Positions 10,382 to 20,449 of a DNA stretch of 64,000 nt are shown here, one piece after another. The stretch is from positions 354,717-418,716 of the forward strand of contig MKSW01000033.1 in NCBI GenBank assembly GCA_001897425.1, given 5' to 3'. This DNA comes from Actinobacteria bacterium 69-20 (GTDB lineage Bacteria; Actinomycetota; Actinomycetes; Mycobacteriales; Nakamurellaceae). Position 1 is the stretch's first letter. Each line of letters opens with the position of its first letter. The notes under the pieces are model-generated. The model was not told the DNA's origin, searched no databases, and was given only the letters and a program-made list of their open reading frames with translations. A program made the position numbers and the translations under genes.

Positions 10382-11497
10382 TCACGGCCACCGAATCGGC
10401 ACGGTCTCGCGATGCACCGTCACGGCCGCCAGCGCGTCCTCGTCGACCTCGACGCCGAGGCCCGGCCCGGTCGGCACGGCGATGTGCCCATCCGAGAGTA
10501 CGAACGGTTCGGTGATGATGTCGCGGGAGTAGAACCGATCGGACGCCGAGGTATCGCCAGGCAAAGTGAATCCGGGTAGCGCGGCCAGCGCCATGTTCGC
10601 GGCGCGGCCGATACCCGTCTCCAACATGCCTCCGCACCATACCGGCACCCCACTGGCCGCGCACACGTCGTGGACCTGCCGGGCCTGCAGATAGCCCCCC
10701 ACCCGTCCCGCCTTGATGTTCACCACGCCGGTGGCCCCGAGGCGGATGGCGTCGGCCGCGCTCTTGGCCGAGGTGATCGACTCATCCAGGCACACCGGTG
10801 TTCGTAGTTGGCGCGCCAGTTCCGCATGCTGCGTCAGGTCTTCCTCCTCCAGCGGCTGTTCGATCAACAGCAGGTCGAACTCATCCAACCGGGCCAGGTG
10901 CCGGGCATCGGCGAGGCGATAGGCGGTGTTCGCATCCACCTGCAGCGGGATGTCGCCGAAGCGTTCCCGCACCGCGCGGACCGGCTCGATGTCCCATCCC
11001 GGCTTGATCTTCAGCTTGATGCGCACGTAGCCGGCGTCCAGGTAGCCGGCCACCACGTCGAGTAACTCCGCGACGGACGGCTGGATGCCGACGCTCACCC
11101 CCGACGGGATCGTGGCGTGCACGGCGCCCAAGTAGTCGGCCAGCGACATTCCGACGCACCGCAGCTGCGCATCCAGCACTGCCAGTTCCAGCGCCGCCTT
11201 CGCCATCCGATGGCCCTTGAAAGGCTCCAATACCGCAGCGACCTTCGACGCGGTGAGCGACTCGATGCCGGCCAGCGCCGGCACCAGGAACCGGCGGATC
11301 GTGGTGGCCGCCGCTTCGCTGAACTCCGGGGAGTACACGGGGCTGGGCAGCGTGACGCACTCGCCCCATCCCGGCTGCCCGTCGAGTTCCATCCGGACAA
11401 GCAGCACATCCCGCTCGGCCTGCACGCCGAACGATGTTTCGAAAGGCGTCACCAGCGGCATCCGCACCTGCACCAGCTCGGCGGCGGTGAGTTTCAT
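10382..11497 (-). CDS. Enolase-superfamily dipeptide epimerase / N-acylamino-acid racemase (MenC-like)
   Basis: MKLTAAELVQVRMPLVTPFETSFGVQAERDVLLVRM...IKLKIKPGWD...QVDANTAYRLADA...LIEQPLEEEDL...CLDESI; start moved from ORF start to ATG at 11497. Confidence 0.87.
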   Translation of the reverse strand: MKLTAAELVQVRMPLVTPFETSFGVQAERDVLLVRMELDGQPGWGECVTLPSPVYSPEFSEAAATTIRRFLVPALAGIESLTASKVAAVLEPFKGHRMAKAALELAVLDAQLRCVGMSLADYLGAVHATIPSGVSVGIQPSVAELLDVVAGYLDAGYVRIKLKIKPGWDIEPVRAVRERFGDIPLQVDANTAYRLADARHLARLDEFDLLLIEQPLEEEDLTQHAELARQLRTPVCLDESITSAKSAADAIRLGATGVVNIKAGRVGGYLQARQVHDVCAASGVPVWCGGMLETGIGRAANMALAALPGFTLPGDTSASDRFYSRDIITEPFVLSDGHIAVPTGPGLGVEVDEDALAAVTVHRETVPIRWP

Positions 11498-12450
11498 GAC
11501 GATTCCCTCCTGGTCAGGTAAGCGCTGTGCGGATCCAGCCCGACGATCCGGTGCCCGTCGGCAAGCACGCCGGCAAGGGCCTCCCGGAGCGCCGCGCGCC
11601 ACTGGCGGGCGAGCGCCGGATCGGTGCGTCGCAGTGCCTCCACGTCAACGGGCAATTGCAGTAGCCGTTCATGGCCGGTGCCGGACTGCAGCTCCGGCTG
11701 CTCGTCCTGCCGCGCGCACAAGACAGTGACCGCGTCGGCTGCGGCGGTGACGGCCGCGCCGGGAACAGGTTTACGCAGGTCCCACTCGACCAGCAGCCGG
11801 TCGCTGTGGTCACCGGCGTTGATGTGGTCCGTCATTTCGCCGTAGAAGTCGGGCAGGTACGCGGCGACCGTGGCGCCGAGCTTCACCAGGTTGAAGTGCG
11901 CGTTACGCCGGATCAACGGGTCAAAGGTCCAGGCAATGACGGCGATCCCGCGTCGCAACGCCCAGGCCCGCTGGTGCAGCTTGAGCACGTACCCGATGGC
12001 GCGGCCCTGATGCGACGGCAGCACCCCGGCGATGTGCGAGTGCAGTGCGCCATGGTCGGTGTGAAAGCCGGTTGCGGCACCCACCATCCGGTCACCCTCG
12101 AAGGCGGCGGCAACGTAATTGCCGGTGTAGTCGAACGCGCGCAGCATCGCCGGCGGAAGCGGAGCACCGGCGGGGTGCTCCCAGATCTGTTGCAGCACCT
12201 CGGCTGCCTGCTGATGCCCGGCCGGGTCATCGATCGTTCGCACCTGTACGCCGCTGCGCGCAGCAGCGCGTTCGGCATCCCCCTCTGCCCGGGCGAGCCT
12301 CTCCGCGGTGACAGCGGCCGCGGAGTCGGCAAGACCGGTCTCCTCGCTCCGCGCTCGCTCATGGGCTACGGTGTCGCTCACAGAGCCCAGCGTGCTGAAG
12401 GGCACCGGATCGACGCATCGTCGCGGCAACCGATCATTGTCCGGGTGCAT
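11494..12450 (-). CDS. GNAT-like N-acetyltransferase linked to MenC-like gene
   Basis: Overlaps MenC-like start; GVLPSHQGRAIGYVLKLHQRAWAL acetyl-CoA binding-like segment; true start probably internal. Confidence 0.65.
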   Translation of the reverse strand: MHPDNDRLPRRCVDPVPFSTLGSVSDTVAHERARSEETGLADSAAAVTAERLARAEGDAERAAARSGVQVRTIDDPAGHQQAAEVLQQIWEHPAGAPLPPAMLRAFDYTGNYVAAAFEGDRMVGAATGFHTDHGALHSHIAGVLPSHQGRAIGYVLKLHQRAWALRRGIAVIAWTFDPLIRRNAHFNLVKLGATVAAYLPDFYGEMTDHINAGDHSDRLLVEWDLRKPVPGAAVTAAADAVTVLCARQDEQPELQSGTGHERLLQLPVDVEALRRTDPALARQWRAALREALAGVLADGHRIVGLDPHSAYLTRRESS

Positions 12451-12462
12451 GGTTCTGGGCCA

Positions 12463-13587
12463 CTATCGCGGCGACCGCACGGCGTCCACCAGCGCCGCCA
12501 CCAGAGCAGCCCGGTCGGCCATGGCGGCGACGCTGGCCCATTCCCCTTCGGCGTGCGCGTGATCACCGACCGCGCCGAGCCCGTCGAGGGTAGGCGTGCC
12601 GACGCCCGCCGTGAAGTTGCCGTCCGACGCACCGCCGACCGCCGCATCACGCAGCGGAGGCAGGCCCATCCCCTCGGCGAGTGATCTGGCGAGCGCGAAC
12701 AGGCCGGCCGATGCCGCGCCATCCAGCGGGGGCCGGTTGATCTCGCCGGTGAGATCCAGGCGTGCGCCCGGCAGCGCCGGCAGCAGGCCGCGCATCGCCT
12801 CGTCCACGCGCCGCTGTTCGGCCGGGTCACCCGCTCGCACGTCGACGGAGATCTCCGCCAGGTCCGGGATGGTGTTCATCGTCCGCCCGCTATGCAGCAC
12901 GGTGGGGGTGACGGTGGTGCCCACGGCGGAGGCGCCGAGGGCGTCGATGGCGAGCACCTGATGGGCGGCCTCGATAGTCGCGTTGATGCCGGCCTCGGGC
13001 TCGAGACCGGCATGAGATGCCTTGCCGTGCACCTGCATCCGGTACATAGAGATTCCCTTGCGCGCGGTCTTGAGCGCGCCGGCGGCGCTGGCCTCCAGAA
13101 CCAGGGCGGCCCGCGCGCCGGTGGCCTCGGCCTCGATGAGGGCGCGGGAGGTCGGCGAGCCGATCTCCTCGTCCGCGGTCACCAGGACCGTGACGCCCGT
13201 CAGGTCGTCCAGCGCGGCCAGCGCGTGGAACAGCTGCGCCAGGCCCGCCTTCATGTCGAACACGCCCGGTCCGGTCGCCCGATCCCCGTCGACCGAGAAC
13301 GGCCAACGATCCAGGGTCCCCATCGGCCACACGGTGTCGCAGTGGCCGACCAGCAGCACCTGCGTGGGACCGCCGCCGCGCCACAGCAGGTGCCGACGGC
13401 CCTGGATCTCATGGACCAGGGGCGTGATGCCGATCAGTTCCTGCCCGAGATCGCCGACGAGTTCGGCGCAGGCCGCCACTGCGCCGAGATCATTCGACGG
13501 CGACTCGCAGGAGACCAGCGTCGCCACGTCGTCCAGGATCTGCTGCCGCCGGGCCCGGAGCCACGGCAGCAGGGTCGCATGGTTCAC
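12463..13587 (-). CDS. M20 family metallopeptidase (carboxypeptidase G2-like)
   Basis: LLVGHCDTVWPMGTL...GPGVFDMKAGLAQLFHAL...TADEEIGSPTSRALIE. Confidence 0.9.
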   Translation of the reverse strand: MNHATLLPWLRARRQQILDDVATLVSCESPSNDLGAVAACAELVGDLGQELIGITPLVHEIQGRRHLLWRGGGPTQVLLVGHCDTVWPMGTLDRWPFSVDGDRATGPGVFDMKAGLAQLFHALAALDDLTGVTVLVTADEEIGSPTSRALIEAEATGARAALVLEASAAGALKTARKGISMYRMQVHGKASHAGLEPEAGINATIEAAHQVLAIDALGASAVGTTVTPTVLHSGRTMNTIPDLAEISVDVRAGDPAEQRRVDEAMRGLLPALPGARLDLTGEINRPPLDGAASAGLFALARSLAEGMGLPPLRDAAVGGASDGNFTAGVGTPTLDGLGAVGDHAHAEGEWASVAAMADRAALVAALVDAVRSPR

Positions 13588-15008
13588 GCCGTGCTCCGCG
13601 CGAACACCCGGCCGCCGACCCGCAGGTACCGCGCCGCCTCGTCGGACCCGGGCGCCGGCGCGGGGAACATCACCGCCGGGTGGGTGCCGCGCAGCGGAAC
13701 GGCAGCCACCAGCATGACCGCGTCGGTCGATTGCGAGTGCGGCACCAGGTCGAATGTCTCCGACAAGCCCGGGTCCCCGGTGGACTCATCGGCCTCGGCC
13801 GTGACCGTGGCGGCGACCCGACCGTCCGCGACCCGCACCTCGACCGCCTTTCCATAGTGGAGATACGTTCCGGCCAGCCGGTCGACGTCGACGGCGGGCG
13901 GGTCCGCCGGCGGGCACACCTGTTCGGGCACGGGCGCACCCGCGAGTCCGGCGAACAACGGAGCGGCGAACGCCTCGAACAGCCGGCCGCCGTCCGGCCC
14001 GTTGGTGAGCAGCACCGCGACGCTGCCGGTGGGCGGATGCACCCGCAGGAACGAGAACTGGCCGTCCGTCCCGCCGTCGTGCCCGAGGACGGTCTGGTCG
14101 CCCCAGCGGTAGCGGATCCAGCTCGCGCCGATGCCCTCGATCGCTCCGAAATCCGGAACGGCAACCTGGAGCCGCTGCATCTCGTCCACCGCCGCCTGCG
14201 AGAGCAGCCGGGTGCCATCCGGAGCGAGGCCGCCGGACATGTGCAGTCGCGCGAAGGAGACCAGGCCCGCCGGATCGGTGAATGGGGTGGATCCGGCCGG
14301 CCCGGCGGAATAGGGCATCGCCCAGCGCGGCGCCGGGACCGCCGGAGCACCGTCGGGTCCGGGGACGTGCCCGATGGCCACGCGGTGCAGGATGGCCTGA
14401 TCGGCGAGCGTGCCACCGGGGATGCCGAGCGGATGCAGGAGCCGCTCGGACAGGATGCTGTCGAAGTCCGCCCCCCGCATGGTCTGCAGCAGCACCCCCA
14501 GGACTGCGAATCCGGGGTTGCAGTACGAGAAGAACTCCCCGGGGCGATGCAGCATGTCGATCCCGGCCAGGGACGCGACGTATCGGTCCACCGCATCCGC
14601 GCCGCGGCCGAAGTCGCCGAAGTAGTCCCCCTGGATCCCGCTGGTGTGGGTGAGCAGGTGGCGCACGGTGATCGCAGCGCTCGCCGCCTCGTCACCGACG
14701 TCGAAGGCGCCGAGGTAGGTCCGGACCGGCTCATCCAGCGCGACGAGGCCGTCATCGACCAGTTGCATCACCAACGTCGCTGTGAACAGCTTGGTGATCG
14801 AACCGATCTGGAACCAGCTGTCGGCGGTGACGGGGTATTGCGTGGCGCAGCTCAGCACCCCCGCGGCACCGGTGACCAGTTCGTCGCCACGAGCCAGCGC
14901 GAACGCCGCGCCCGGCACGTCGAACCGGTCCAGCAGCGCGGCGAGCCGATCCGCCAGCTCCGATGCTCGACTCTGCAGCGGCGGGCCGGCCTCTTCGAAG
15001 GTGCTCAT
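13584..15008 (-). CDS. Class C beta-lactamase-fold serine hydrolase
   Basis: MSTFEEAGPPLQSRASELADRLAALLDRFDVPGAAFALARGDELV...QIGSITKLFTATL...YCNPGF; ATG at 15008. Confidence 0.87.
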   Translation of the reverse strand: MSTFEEAGPPLQSRASELADRLAALLDRFDVPGAAFALARGDELVTGAAGVLSCATQYPVTADSWFQIGSITKLFTATLVMQLVDDGLVALDEPVRTYLGAFDVGDEAASAAITVRHLLTHTSGIQGDYFGDFGRGADAVDRYVASLAGIDMLHRPGEFFSYCNPGFAVLGVLLQTMRGADFDSILSERLLHPLGIPGGTLADQAILHRVAIGHVPGPDGAPAVPAPRWAMPYSAGPAGSTPFTDPAGLVSFARLHMSGGLAPDGTRLLSQAAVDEMQRLQVAVPDFGAIEGIGASWIRYRWGDQTVLGHDGGTDGQFSFLRVHPPTGSVAVLLTNGPDGGRLFEAFAAPLFAGLAGAPVPEQVCPPADPPAVDVDRLAGTYLHYGKAVEVRVADGRVAATVTAEADESTGDPGLSETFDLVPHSQSTDAVMLVAAVPLRGTHPAVMFPAPAPGSDEAARYLRVGGRVFARSTA

Positions 15009-15125
15009 GGAGTGGCACGTTAATCCGGCCGGGTCGGCGCGGCATGGTCGCTGGGCACGATCTGCTGCGCCGGGATTGTGGCCGTAGCACACCCGCCTGC
15101 CACCGGCGCACGCGCATGGGCGGAC

Positions 15126-15520
15126 CTACACGCGGTGGAGCGGCCCCAGGTTCGCGCGCAGCCCGACGTTTGCCAGCTGGTAGGCCACGACGAGCAGGCC
15201 GACCACCTCATCCGGATCGGCAAGGTCGCGCTCGATGGTGCGCGACCCGGTTCGCCGCACCCCTGGGATCGCCTCGGCCAGTTCGGCAGCGGTGACGGTC
15301 GGCATGTCTATGGCGAGGTGCAGCCGCTCGGGAATCGCCACCGGTCGCACGGCACCGGCCTGCCGCACCGCCTGGGCGGCACCGTCCCGCTGATCGCGGC
15401 GTTGGTCTCTGCCGTCATCAACTGCTGGGCCCGGGGATAGCCGTGGCCGCCGCGCACGACCTGGTCCATGATCGCGATGCCCGCGATGCCTTCCATGTCC
15501 ACCGAGATGTAGACCTGCAC
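15126..15520 (-). pseudogene. Decayed M55 D-aminopeptidase (DppA-type), internally deleted and frameshifted
   Basis: N-terminal MQVYISVDMEGIAGIAIMDQVVRGGHGYPRAQQLMTAETNAAIS in one frame, C-terminal PERLHLAIDMPTVTAAELAEAIPGVRRTGSRTIERDLADPDEVVGLLVVAYQLANVGL in another; about 120-150 central residues absent. Confidence 0.75.
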
Positions 15521-15559
15521 GCGAAACTCCTTCTCTCACATGCCGAACGGCGTCTCGGG

Positions 15560-16972
15560 CTAGCGAGCGGAAGCGACCGGCCCCGCGCCGGGCGCGGCCA
15601 TCCGGTGCCCCAGTCGCAGCCCCCAGCGCAGTGCGTCCACCCGGCCGGCACCGTCGCGCAGGAAAATGCCGGCCGGCTCGGCGGGATCGTCGTCGGTGGC
15701 GAGCACGTCGTCCCCGACGAAGCGCGCCCGCAGCCGTGGCCCGTCCAGCACCGGTTCTGCCGGGTAACGCGTCCGCACCGTGAGCCCGTCATTGGCGCGT
15801 CGCACTTCCACGTACGCGTCGCCGGTTCCGTAATCGCCGGTCAGTTGGTCGATGTCGGCCGGCGGCGCCGTTTCGGGCAGGGGCGCGACGACAGTGCCAA
15901 GCACGTGGTGCATCGCCCAGTCGAGCACCAGTCGGCCGAGCTGCTCCCCGGGCCGGGCGTTGGTCAGGGTGGTGACGGCGAACTCCTCGTCGGGCACCAT
16001 GGCGAAGGCCGATAGGTGCTGGTAAGACACATTGCCGCCGTGGGCCACCAGCAGGTATCCGGCGCGCTCCCGCAGGAACCAGTTGATGCCGACGTCCATC
16101 GCCGGGTTCATGCTGCTTCGCGGCCGGCGCATCATCTCGCGGGTCGAGGTGTCGATCGGGGCTTCGATCGCGGCGGAGCCGTCGCCGCCGGCACACTCCC
16201 CGGTGAGGTGGAACCTGGCGTAGGCAAGCTGGTCGCGCACCGAGGACACGATGCCGCCGGTCGGAGTGAAGCAGCGCGGCATCGGCCAGTCGGGCACCGG
16301 GACCTGCGCGCCGTTCTTCGCCCTGTGGCCGACGGCATGCCGGCGGTTGGCGACCTCGGCCGGGAACAGGAAGGTGTTCATGAGGCCCAGCGGTTCGAGA
16401 ACCCTGCTGCGCAGCAGGTTTTCGTAACCGTCATCGGCGACGGTCTCGACGAGGCGGGCGGCCACCACCAGCGAGACGTTGTTATAGGAGGCGCGGTCGC
16501 CCGGCGCCGTGTGCTGCGGCACTCCCGGCAGCTGCTCCGCGACCGCGCGGGCCAGGGCGTCGTCTCCGGGGCCGGTGTCGAAGAATACGTCACCGACCCA
16601 GCCGGCGGTGTGGGTGAACAGGTCGGCGACTCGGACAGCGGCGCGTTGGTCGTGCAGTTCCGCCGGGCAGGTGAGTATCCCGGGCAGGTACTCGTGCACC
16701 GGGCGGTCCAGATCGAGCAGGCTGCGCTGCACCAGCGATATGGCCAACGTGGCGGTGAACGTCTTCGAGGTCGACCCGATCATGAAGAGCGTGTCCGGGT
16801 CGATCGGCAGCGGATCGGCCCGGCTGGTGACGCCCGTGGTCGCGACGGTGTCCACGCCGCCGTGGGTGATGCCGACGGCCGCGCCCGGCACGCCGAGTTC
16901 CGCCGCGGCGCCATCGAGGAACTGCTGAAGGTCGCGCTGCAGGGCGGTGGCGGCGCTCGCGGGGGTGGACAT
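15560..16972 (-). CDS. Class C beta-lactamase-fold serine hydrolase
   Basis: MSTPASAATALQRDLQQFLDGAAAELGVPGAAVGITHGG...MIGSTSKTFTATL...SYNNVSL; ATG at 16972. Confidence 0.87.
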   Translation of the reverse strand: MSTPASAATALQRDLQQFLDGAAAELGVPGAAVGITHGGVDTVATTGVTSRADPLPIDPDTLFMIGSTSKTFTATLAISLVQRSLLDLDRPVHEYLPGILTCPAELHDQRAAVRVADLFTHTAGWVGDVFFDTGPGDDALARAVAEQLPGVPQHTAPGDRASYNNVSLVVAARLVETVADDGYENLLRSRVLEPLGLMNTFLFPAEVANRRHAVGHRAKNGAQVPVPDWPMPRCFTPTGGIVSSVRDQLAYARFHLTGECAGGDGSAAIEAPIDTSTREMMRRPRSSMNPAMDVGINWFLRERAGYLLVAHGGNVSYQHLSAFAMVPDEEFAVTTLTNARPGEQLGRLVLDWAMHHVLGTVVAPLPETAPPADIDQLTGDYGTGDAYVEVRRANDGLTVRTRYPAEPVLDGPRLRARFVGDDVLATDDDPAEPAGIFLRDGAGRVDALRWGLRLGHRMAAPGAGPVASAR

Positions 16973-17152
16973 GGCGGTGACGCTAGCCGTCGACCGGCGG
17001 CCGACCATGGTGCCGAGGCACGAATCTTCCCGCGGTACATGTGCCGGGCCCACCATCCGGAACGGTGGAGCCCTCCGGATGATCAACTGCCGGGTATGAC
17101 GGGCCATGCCCTTCCTCGGGGATGCCCTTCCTGCGGCGGGTGCGCCTCCGGG

Positions 17153-19519
17153 TCAGTGGAACCGGCGGAGGCGGAGCGAGTTCGTCACCACGAACACGGA
17201 GCTGAAGGCCATGGCGGCGCCGGCGAGCAGCGGGTTGGCGAGGCCGAGCGCGGCGAGCGGGATCGCGGCGACGTTGTAGGCGAACGCCCAGAACAGGTTT
17301 CCCTTGATGGTGCGCAGTGTGCGGCGCGAGAGCCGGATCGCGTCACCCGCGGCCGCGAGGTCGCCGCGGATCAGGGTGAGGTCGCTGGCGGCCATCGCCA
17401 CGTCCGTGCCGGTGCCCATCGCGAGGCCCAGGTCGGCGGCGGCCAGCGCTGGCGCGTCGTTGACGCCGTCGCCGACCATGGCCACGACGGCGCCGCGGTC
17501 CTGCAGCCTTTTCACCGCCCGCACCTTGTCCTCGGGGAGGACCTCGGCGATGACGTCGTCCGCCCCGATGCCCACCTGCGATGCGACAGCCGTGGCGACG
17601 GTGCGGTTGTCGCCGGTCAGCAGCAGGGGCTTGAGGCCCAGCCGACGCAGTTCGGCGATGGCCGCGGCCGAGGTCGGCTTGACGGTGTCGGCGACGGCGA
17701 ACAGTGCCCTGATCGCCCCGCCCCAGCCGGCGGCGACCACCGTCGCGCCGCCCTTCTCGGCGGCCCGGCCGGCCTTCGCGAGCGCCGGGTCGAGCGCCAG
17801 GCCGCGCTCAGCGAGCATGGCCAGCCGACCGACCGTGACGACCCTCCGGTCCACAACGCCCTCGACACCGTGACCGGCCGTGGCCGAGAACTGCGTCATG
17901 GGCGGTAGTTCGGCGACGGACGCGCCCAGTTCTTCGACGGCGCCGCGCACGATCGCCTGCGCGATGGGATGTTCGCTGCCGTTCTCCACGGCGGCGGCCG
18001 ACCGCAGGACGTCGGCACGGTCCGCTCCGGGCGCGAGCAGCACGTCGGTGAGCGTCATGCGCCCGGTAGTCACCGTGCCTGTCTTGTCCAGCAAGATCGT
18101 GTCGACTTTCCTGGTGGATTCGAGGATCTCGGGGCCACGAATCAGGATGCCGAGCTGCGCGCCGCGCCCGGTGCCGACCAGCAGGGCGGTCGGCGTGGCG
18201 AGCCCGAGCGCGCACGGGCAGGCGATGATGAGCACCGCGACGGCGGCGGTGAACGACGGCTGCACACCCGAGCCGATGAGCAGATGCACGGCCAACGTCC
18301 CCAGCGACAGCAGGATGACGATCGGCACGAAGACGGCCGAGATGCGGTCGGCCAGCCGCTGCACCGGCGCCTTGCCGGACTGGGCGTCGCGTACCAGCCG
18401 GGCCATGTGCGCGAGTTGGGTGTTCGCGCCGACTCGGGTCGCGCGGACCGTGAGCAGCCCGCCGGCGTTCACCGTGCCGCCGACCACGCGGTCCCCGCGG
18501 CCCACCTCCACCGGCACGGACTCGCCGGTGATCATGGACGTGTCGACGGCCGAGGCGCCGCCTTCGATCTCGCCGTCCGTCGCGATCTTCTCGCCGGGGC
18601 GCACCAGGAAGACCTCCCCGACGGCGAGCGCGCCGATGGGCACGGTCTGTTCGGCGCCGCCCCGCAGCACCGTCACTTCCTTGGCGCCGATCTCGGCGAG
18701 CGCCCGAAGTGCTTCTCCGGAGCGGCGTTTCGCCCGCGCCTCGAAGTAGCGGCCGGCGAGCAGGAACAGCGTCACCCCCGCGGCGACCTCCAGGTACACC
18801 TCGGGAGTGCCGCCCGGGGCCGGCAACCAGGCGAACGCCATGCGCATGCCCGGCTCGCCGGCGCCGCCGAGGAAGAGCGCATACAGCGACCAGAGGAACG
18901 CGGCCGACACGCCGACCGAGATGAGCGTGTCCATGGTCGCCGCGCCGTGCTTCAGGTTGACGAGCGTCGCCCGGTGGAACGGCCACGCGGCCCACGTCAC
19001 CACCGGGGCGGCGAGGGTGAGCGCCAACCACTGCCAGTAGGTGAACTGGATCGCCGGGATCATCGACAGCACGATCACCGGGATGCCGAGCGCCGCGGCG
19101 CCGATCAGCCGGGTGCGCAGCGCGGTGAGTTCGCGGGATTCGCCCGCGGGTGCCTGCTGCGCGGCCCGATCGGCCTCGCGATTGACCCCGCCCTGCGCCT
19201 TACCATGGACGAGACCCGTTGCCGCGGAACGTGTATCCGTCAGAACGTCGTCATCGGCGGCACCCCCGACGCCGCCGGCCGCCTCGCCCGGAAACAGCGG
19301 GGCGGACGGCGTCGCGGTGTAGCCGGTGGCCGCCACCGTCGCGATCACGTCGTCGACCGTGAGCGACTCGGGCAGCGACACCCGCGCCTGCTCGGTCGCG
19401 TAGTTCACGGTCGCCTGCACGCCGTCCAGCCGGTTGAGTTTGCGTTCGACGCGGGCGGCACAGGATGCGCACGTCATACCGCCGATATCGAGTTCGACGG
19501 TGCGGGTGGCGGTGCTCAC
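17153..19519 (-). CDS. copA: Copper-translocating P1B-type ATPase
   Basis: [45 protein letters not shown] locus; [13 protein letters not shown] start at 19519 ([14 protein letters not shown]). Confidence 0.93.
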   Translation of the reverse strand: MSTATRTVELDIGGMTCASCAARVERKLNRLDGVQATVNYATEQARVSLPESLTVDDVIATVAATGYTATPSAPLFPGEAAGGVGGAADDDVLTDTRSAATGLVHGKAQGGVNREADRAAQQAPAGESRELTALRTRLIGAAALGIPVIVLSMIPAIQFTYWQWLALTLAAPVVTWAAWPFHRATLVNLKHGAATMDTLISVGVSAAFLWSLYALFLGGAGEPGMRMAFAWLPAPGGTPEVYLEVAAGVTLFLLAGRYFEARAKRRSGEALRALAEIGAKEVTVLRGGAEQTVPIGALAVGEVFLVRPGEKIATDGEIEGGASAVDTSMITGESVPVEVGRGDRVVGGTVNAGGLLTVRATRVGANTQLAHMARLVRDAQSGKAPVQRLADRISAVFVPIVILLSLGTLAVHLLIGSGVQPSFTAAVAVLIIACPCALGLATPTALLVGTGRGAQLGILIRGPEILESTRKVDTILLDKTGTVTTGRMTLTDVLLAPGADRADVLRSAAAVENGSEHPIAQAIVRGAVEELGASVAELPPMTQFSATAGHGVEGVVDRRVVTVGRLAMLAERGLALDPALAKAGRAAEKGGATVVAAGWGGAIRALFAVADTVKPTSAAAIAELRRLGLKPLLLTGDNRTVATAVASQVGIGADDVIAEVLPEDKVRAVKRLQDRGAVVAMVGDGVNDAPALAAADLGLAMGTGTDVAMAASDLTLIRGDLAAAGDAIRLSRRTLRTIKGNLFWAFAYNVAAIPLAALGLANPLLAGAAMAFSSVFVVTNSLRLRRFH
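19243..19255 (-). repeat. TATGACG-NN-GTTC motif, 1 mismatch, in-frame in copA linker
   Basis: GAACGTCGTCATC. Confidence 0.6.
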
Positions 19520-19575
19520 GATCGGTCCTTCTCTCGGTGGGCGCGGCCCGCGACGGTGCGCGGCCCGGGCGCGGC

Positions 19576-19788
19576 TTACACCAGCTCGTAGCCGGCTTCC
19601 TCGACGGCGGCCTGTACCGCAGACCGCTCCAGCTCGGTGTCGCTGGTGACCTGCACGGTCGATTCCCCGCCGGACACCAGGAAAACGTCGACCTTGCTGA
19701 CGCCGTCCAGTGCGCTGAGCTCCTCGGTGACCGAGTTGACGCAGTGCTGGCATGTCATTCCGGTGACGCTGTACGTGTTCTGGGCCAT
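19576..19788 (-). CDS. copZ: Heavy-metal-associated (copper chaperone) protein
   Basis: [30 protein letters not shown]. Confidence 0.92.
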   Translation of the reverse strand: MAQNTYSVTGMTCQHCVNSVTEELSALDGVSKVDVFLVSGGESTVQVTSDTELERSAVQAAVEEAGYELV

Positions 19789-19837
19789 GGGGGCCGTCCT
19801 TTCGGTCGAAAGTGGTTCGCTGTTCGGGCTTGTCGAG

Positions 19838-19850
19838 TATGACGATGTTC
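19838..19850 (+). repeat. TATGACG-NN-GTTC motif, csoR-copZ spacer
   Basis: GAG-TATGACGATGTTC-GCG. Confidence 0.85.
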
Positions 19851-19870
19851 GCGTCCGCGCGGTGCGGGGG

Positions 19871-20233
19871 CTAGCTGCGCACCAGCCGGGCCACGGCCGC
19901 CGAGGCTTCCTGCACCTTGAGCACGGCCTCCTGCCCGCCGTGTTCGGCGGCGTGCAGCACGCAATGGTTCAGGTGCTCGTCCAGGAGTTCCAGCGAGAAC
20001 GACTTGAGCGCACTGGTCGCCGCGGACACCTGCGTGAGAATGTCTATGCAGTACTGGTCCTCGTCGATCATCCGTTGCAGCCCGCGGATCTGGCCCTCGA
20101 TGCGCCGCAGACGCTTGAGGTGCTCGTCCTTGCGGGCGGTGTAACCGTGCGGTGGCGCCGGCTTTGGTAGTTCCTGTGTCGCCAGTGCCTTTGCCGACGG
20201 CGCCTCCGGTCGACTTGTCGTCATCCTCGTCAC
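19871..20233 (-). CDS. csoR: CsoR-type copper-sensing transcriptional repressor
   Basis: HLKRLRRIEGQIRGLQRMIDEDQYCIDILTQVSAATSALKSFSLELLDEHLNHCV. Confidence 0.93.
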   Translation of the reverse strand: MTRMTTSRPEAPSAKALATQELPKPAPPHGYTARKDEHLKRLRRIEGQIRGLQRMIDEDQYCIDILTQVSAATSALKSFSLELLDEHLNHCVLHAAEHGGQEAVLKVQEASAAVARLVRS

Positions 20234-20254
20234 CTGCCGTCCTCGATCTCCGCG

Positions 20255-20285
20255 ACCGATACTATACCCCCCTACGGTACCTAGG
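20255..20285. promoter_or_regulatory. Candidate CsoR operator/promoter upstream of csoR-copZ-copA
   Basis: GATACTATACCCCCCTACGGTACC immediately upstream of csoR; C/G-tract flanked by TA, as in CsoR-type operators. Confidence 0.4.
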
Positions 20286-20287
20286 AA

Positions 20288-20326
20288 GGTAAGTTACGCC
20301 GGTTCGGGTGTGACGCTGGTCGCTGA
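20288..20326 (+). repeat. Direct repeat copy 1 (39 bp)
   Basis: ggtaagttacgccggttcgggtgtgacgctggtcgctga; 4 mismatches to copy at 20450. Confidence 0.85.
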
Positions 20327-20362
20327 GACCCGCTCGCCCACGCCTGGTCGCTGGTGTCGAGT

Positions 20363-20408
20363 GGGAGTCCTGCAGAGAATATGGCGCCCGAAACTCTGCA
20401 GGACTCCC
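20363..20408. repeat. Perfect 15-bp inverted repeat (hairpin, 16-nt loop)
   Basis: GGGAGTCCTGCAGAG-aatatggcgcccgaaa-CTCTGCAGGACTCCC. Confidence 0.9.
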
Positions 20409-20449
20409 CGTCGACGCGAAAACCGGGCATCGGGACGCGAGGCAGAACG

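Noticed and set aside
17095-17107. GGGTATGACGGGCC as a motif copy in the first 19 kb
   Set aside because: Only the TATGACG half matches; the NN-GTTC part is absent.
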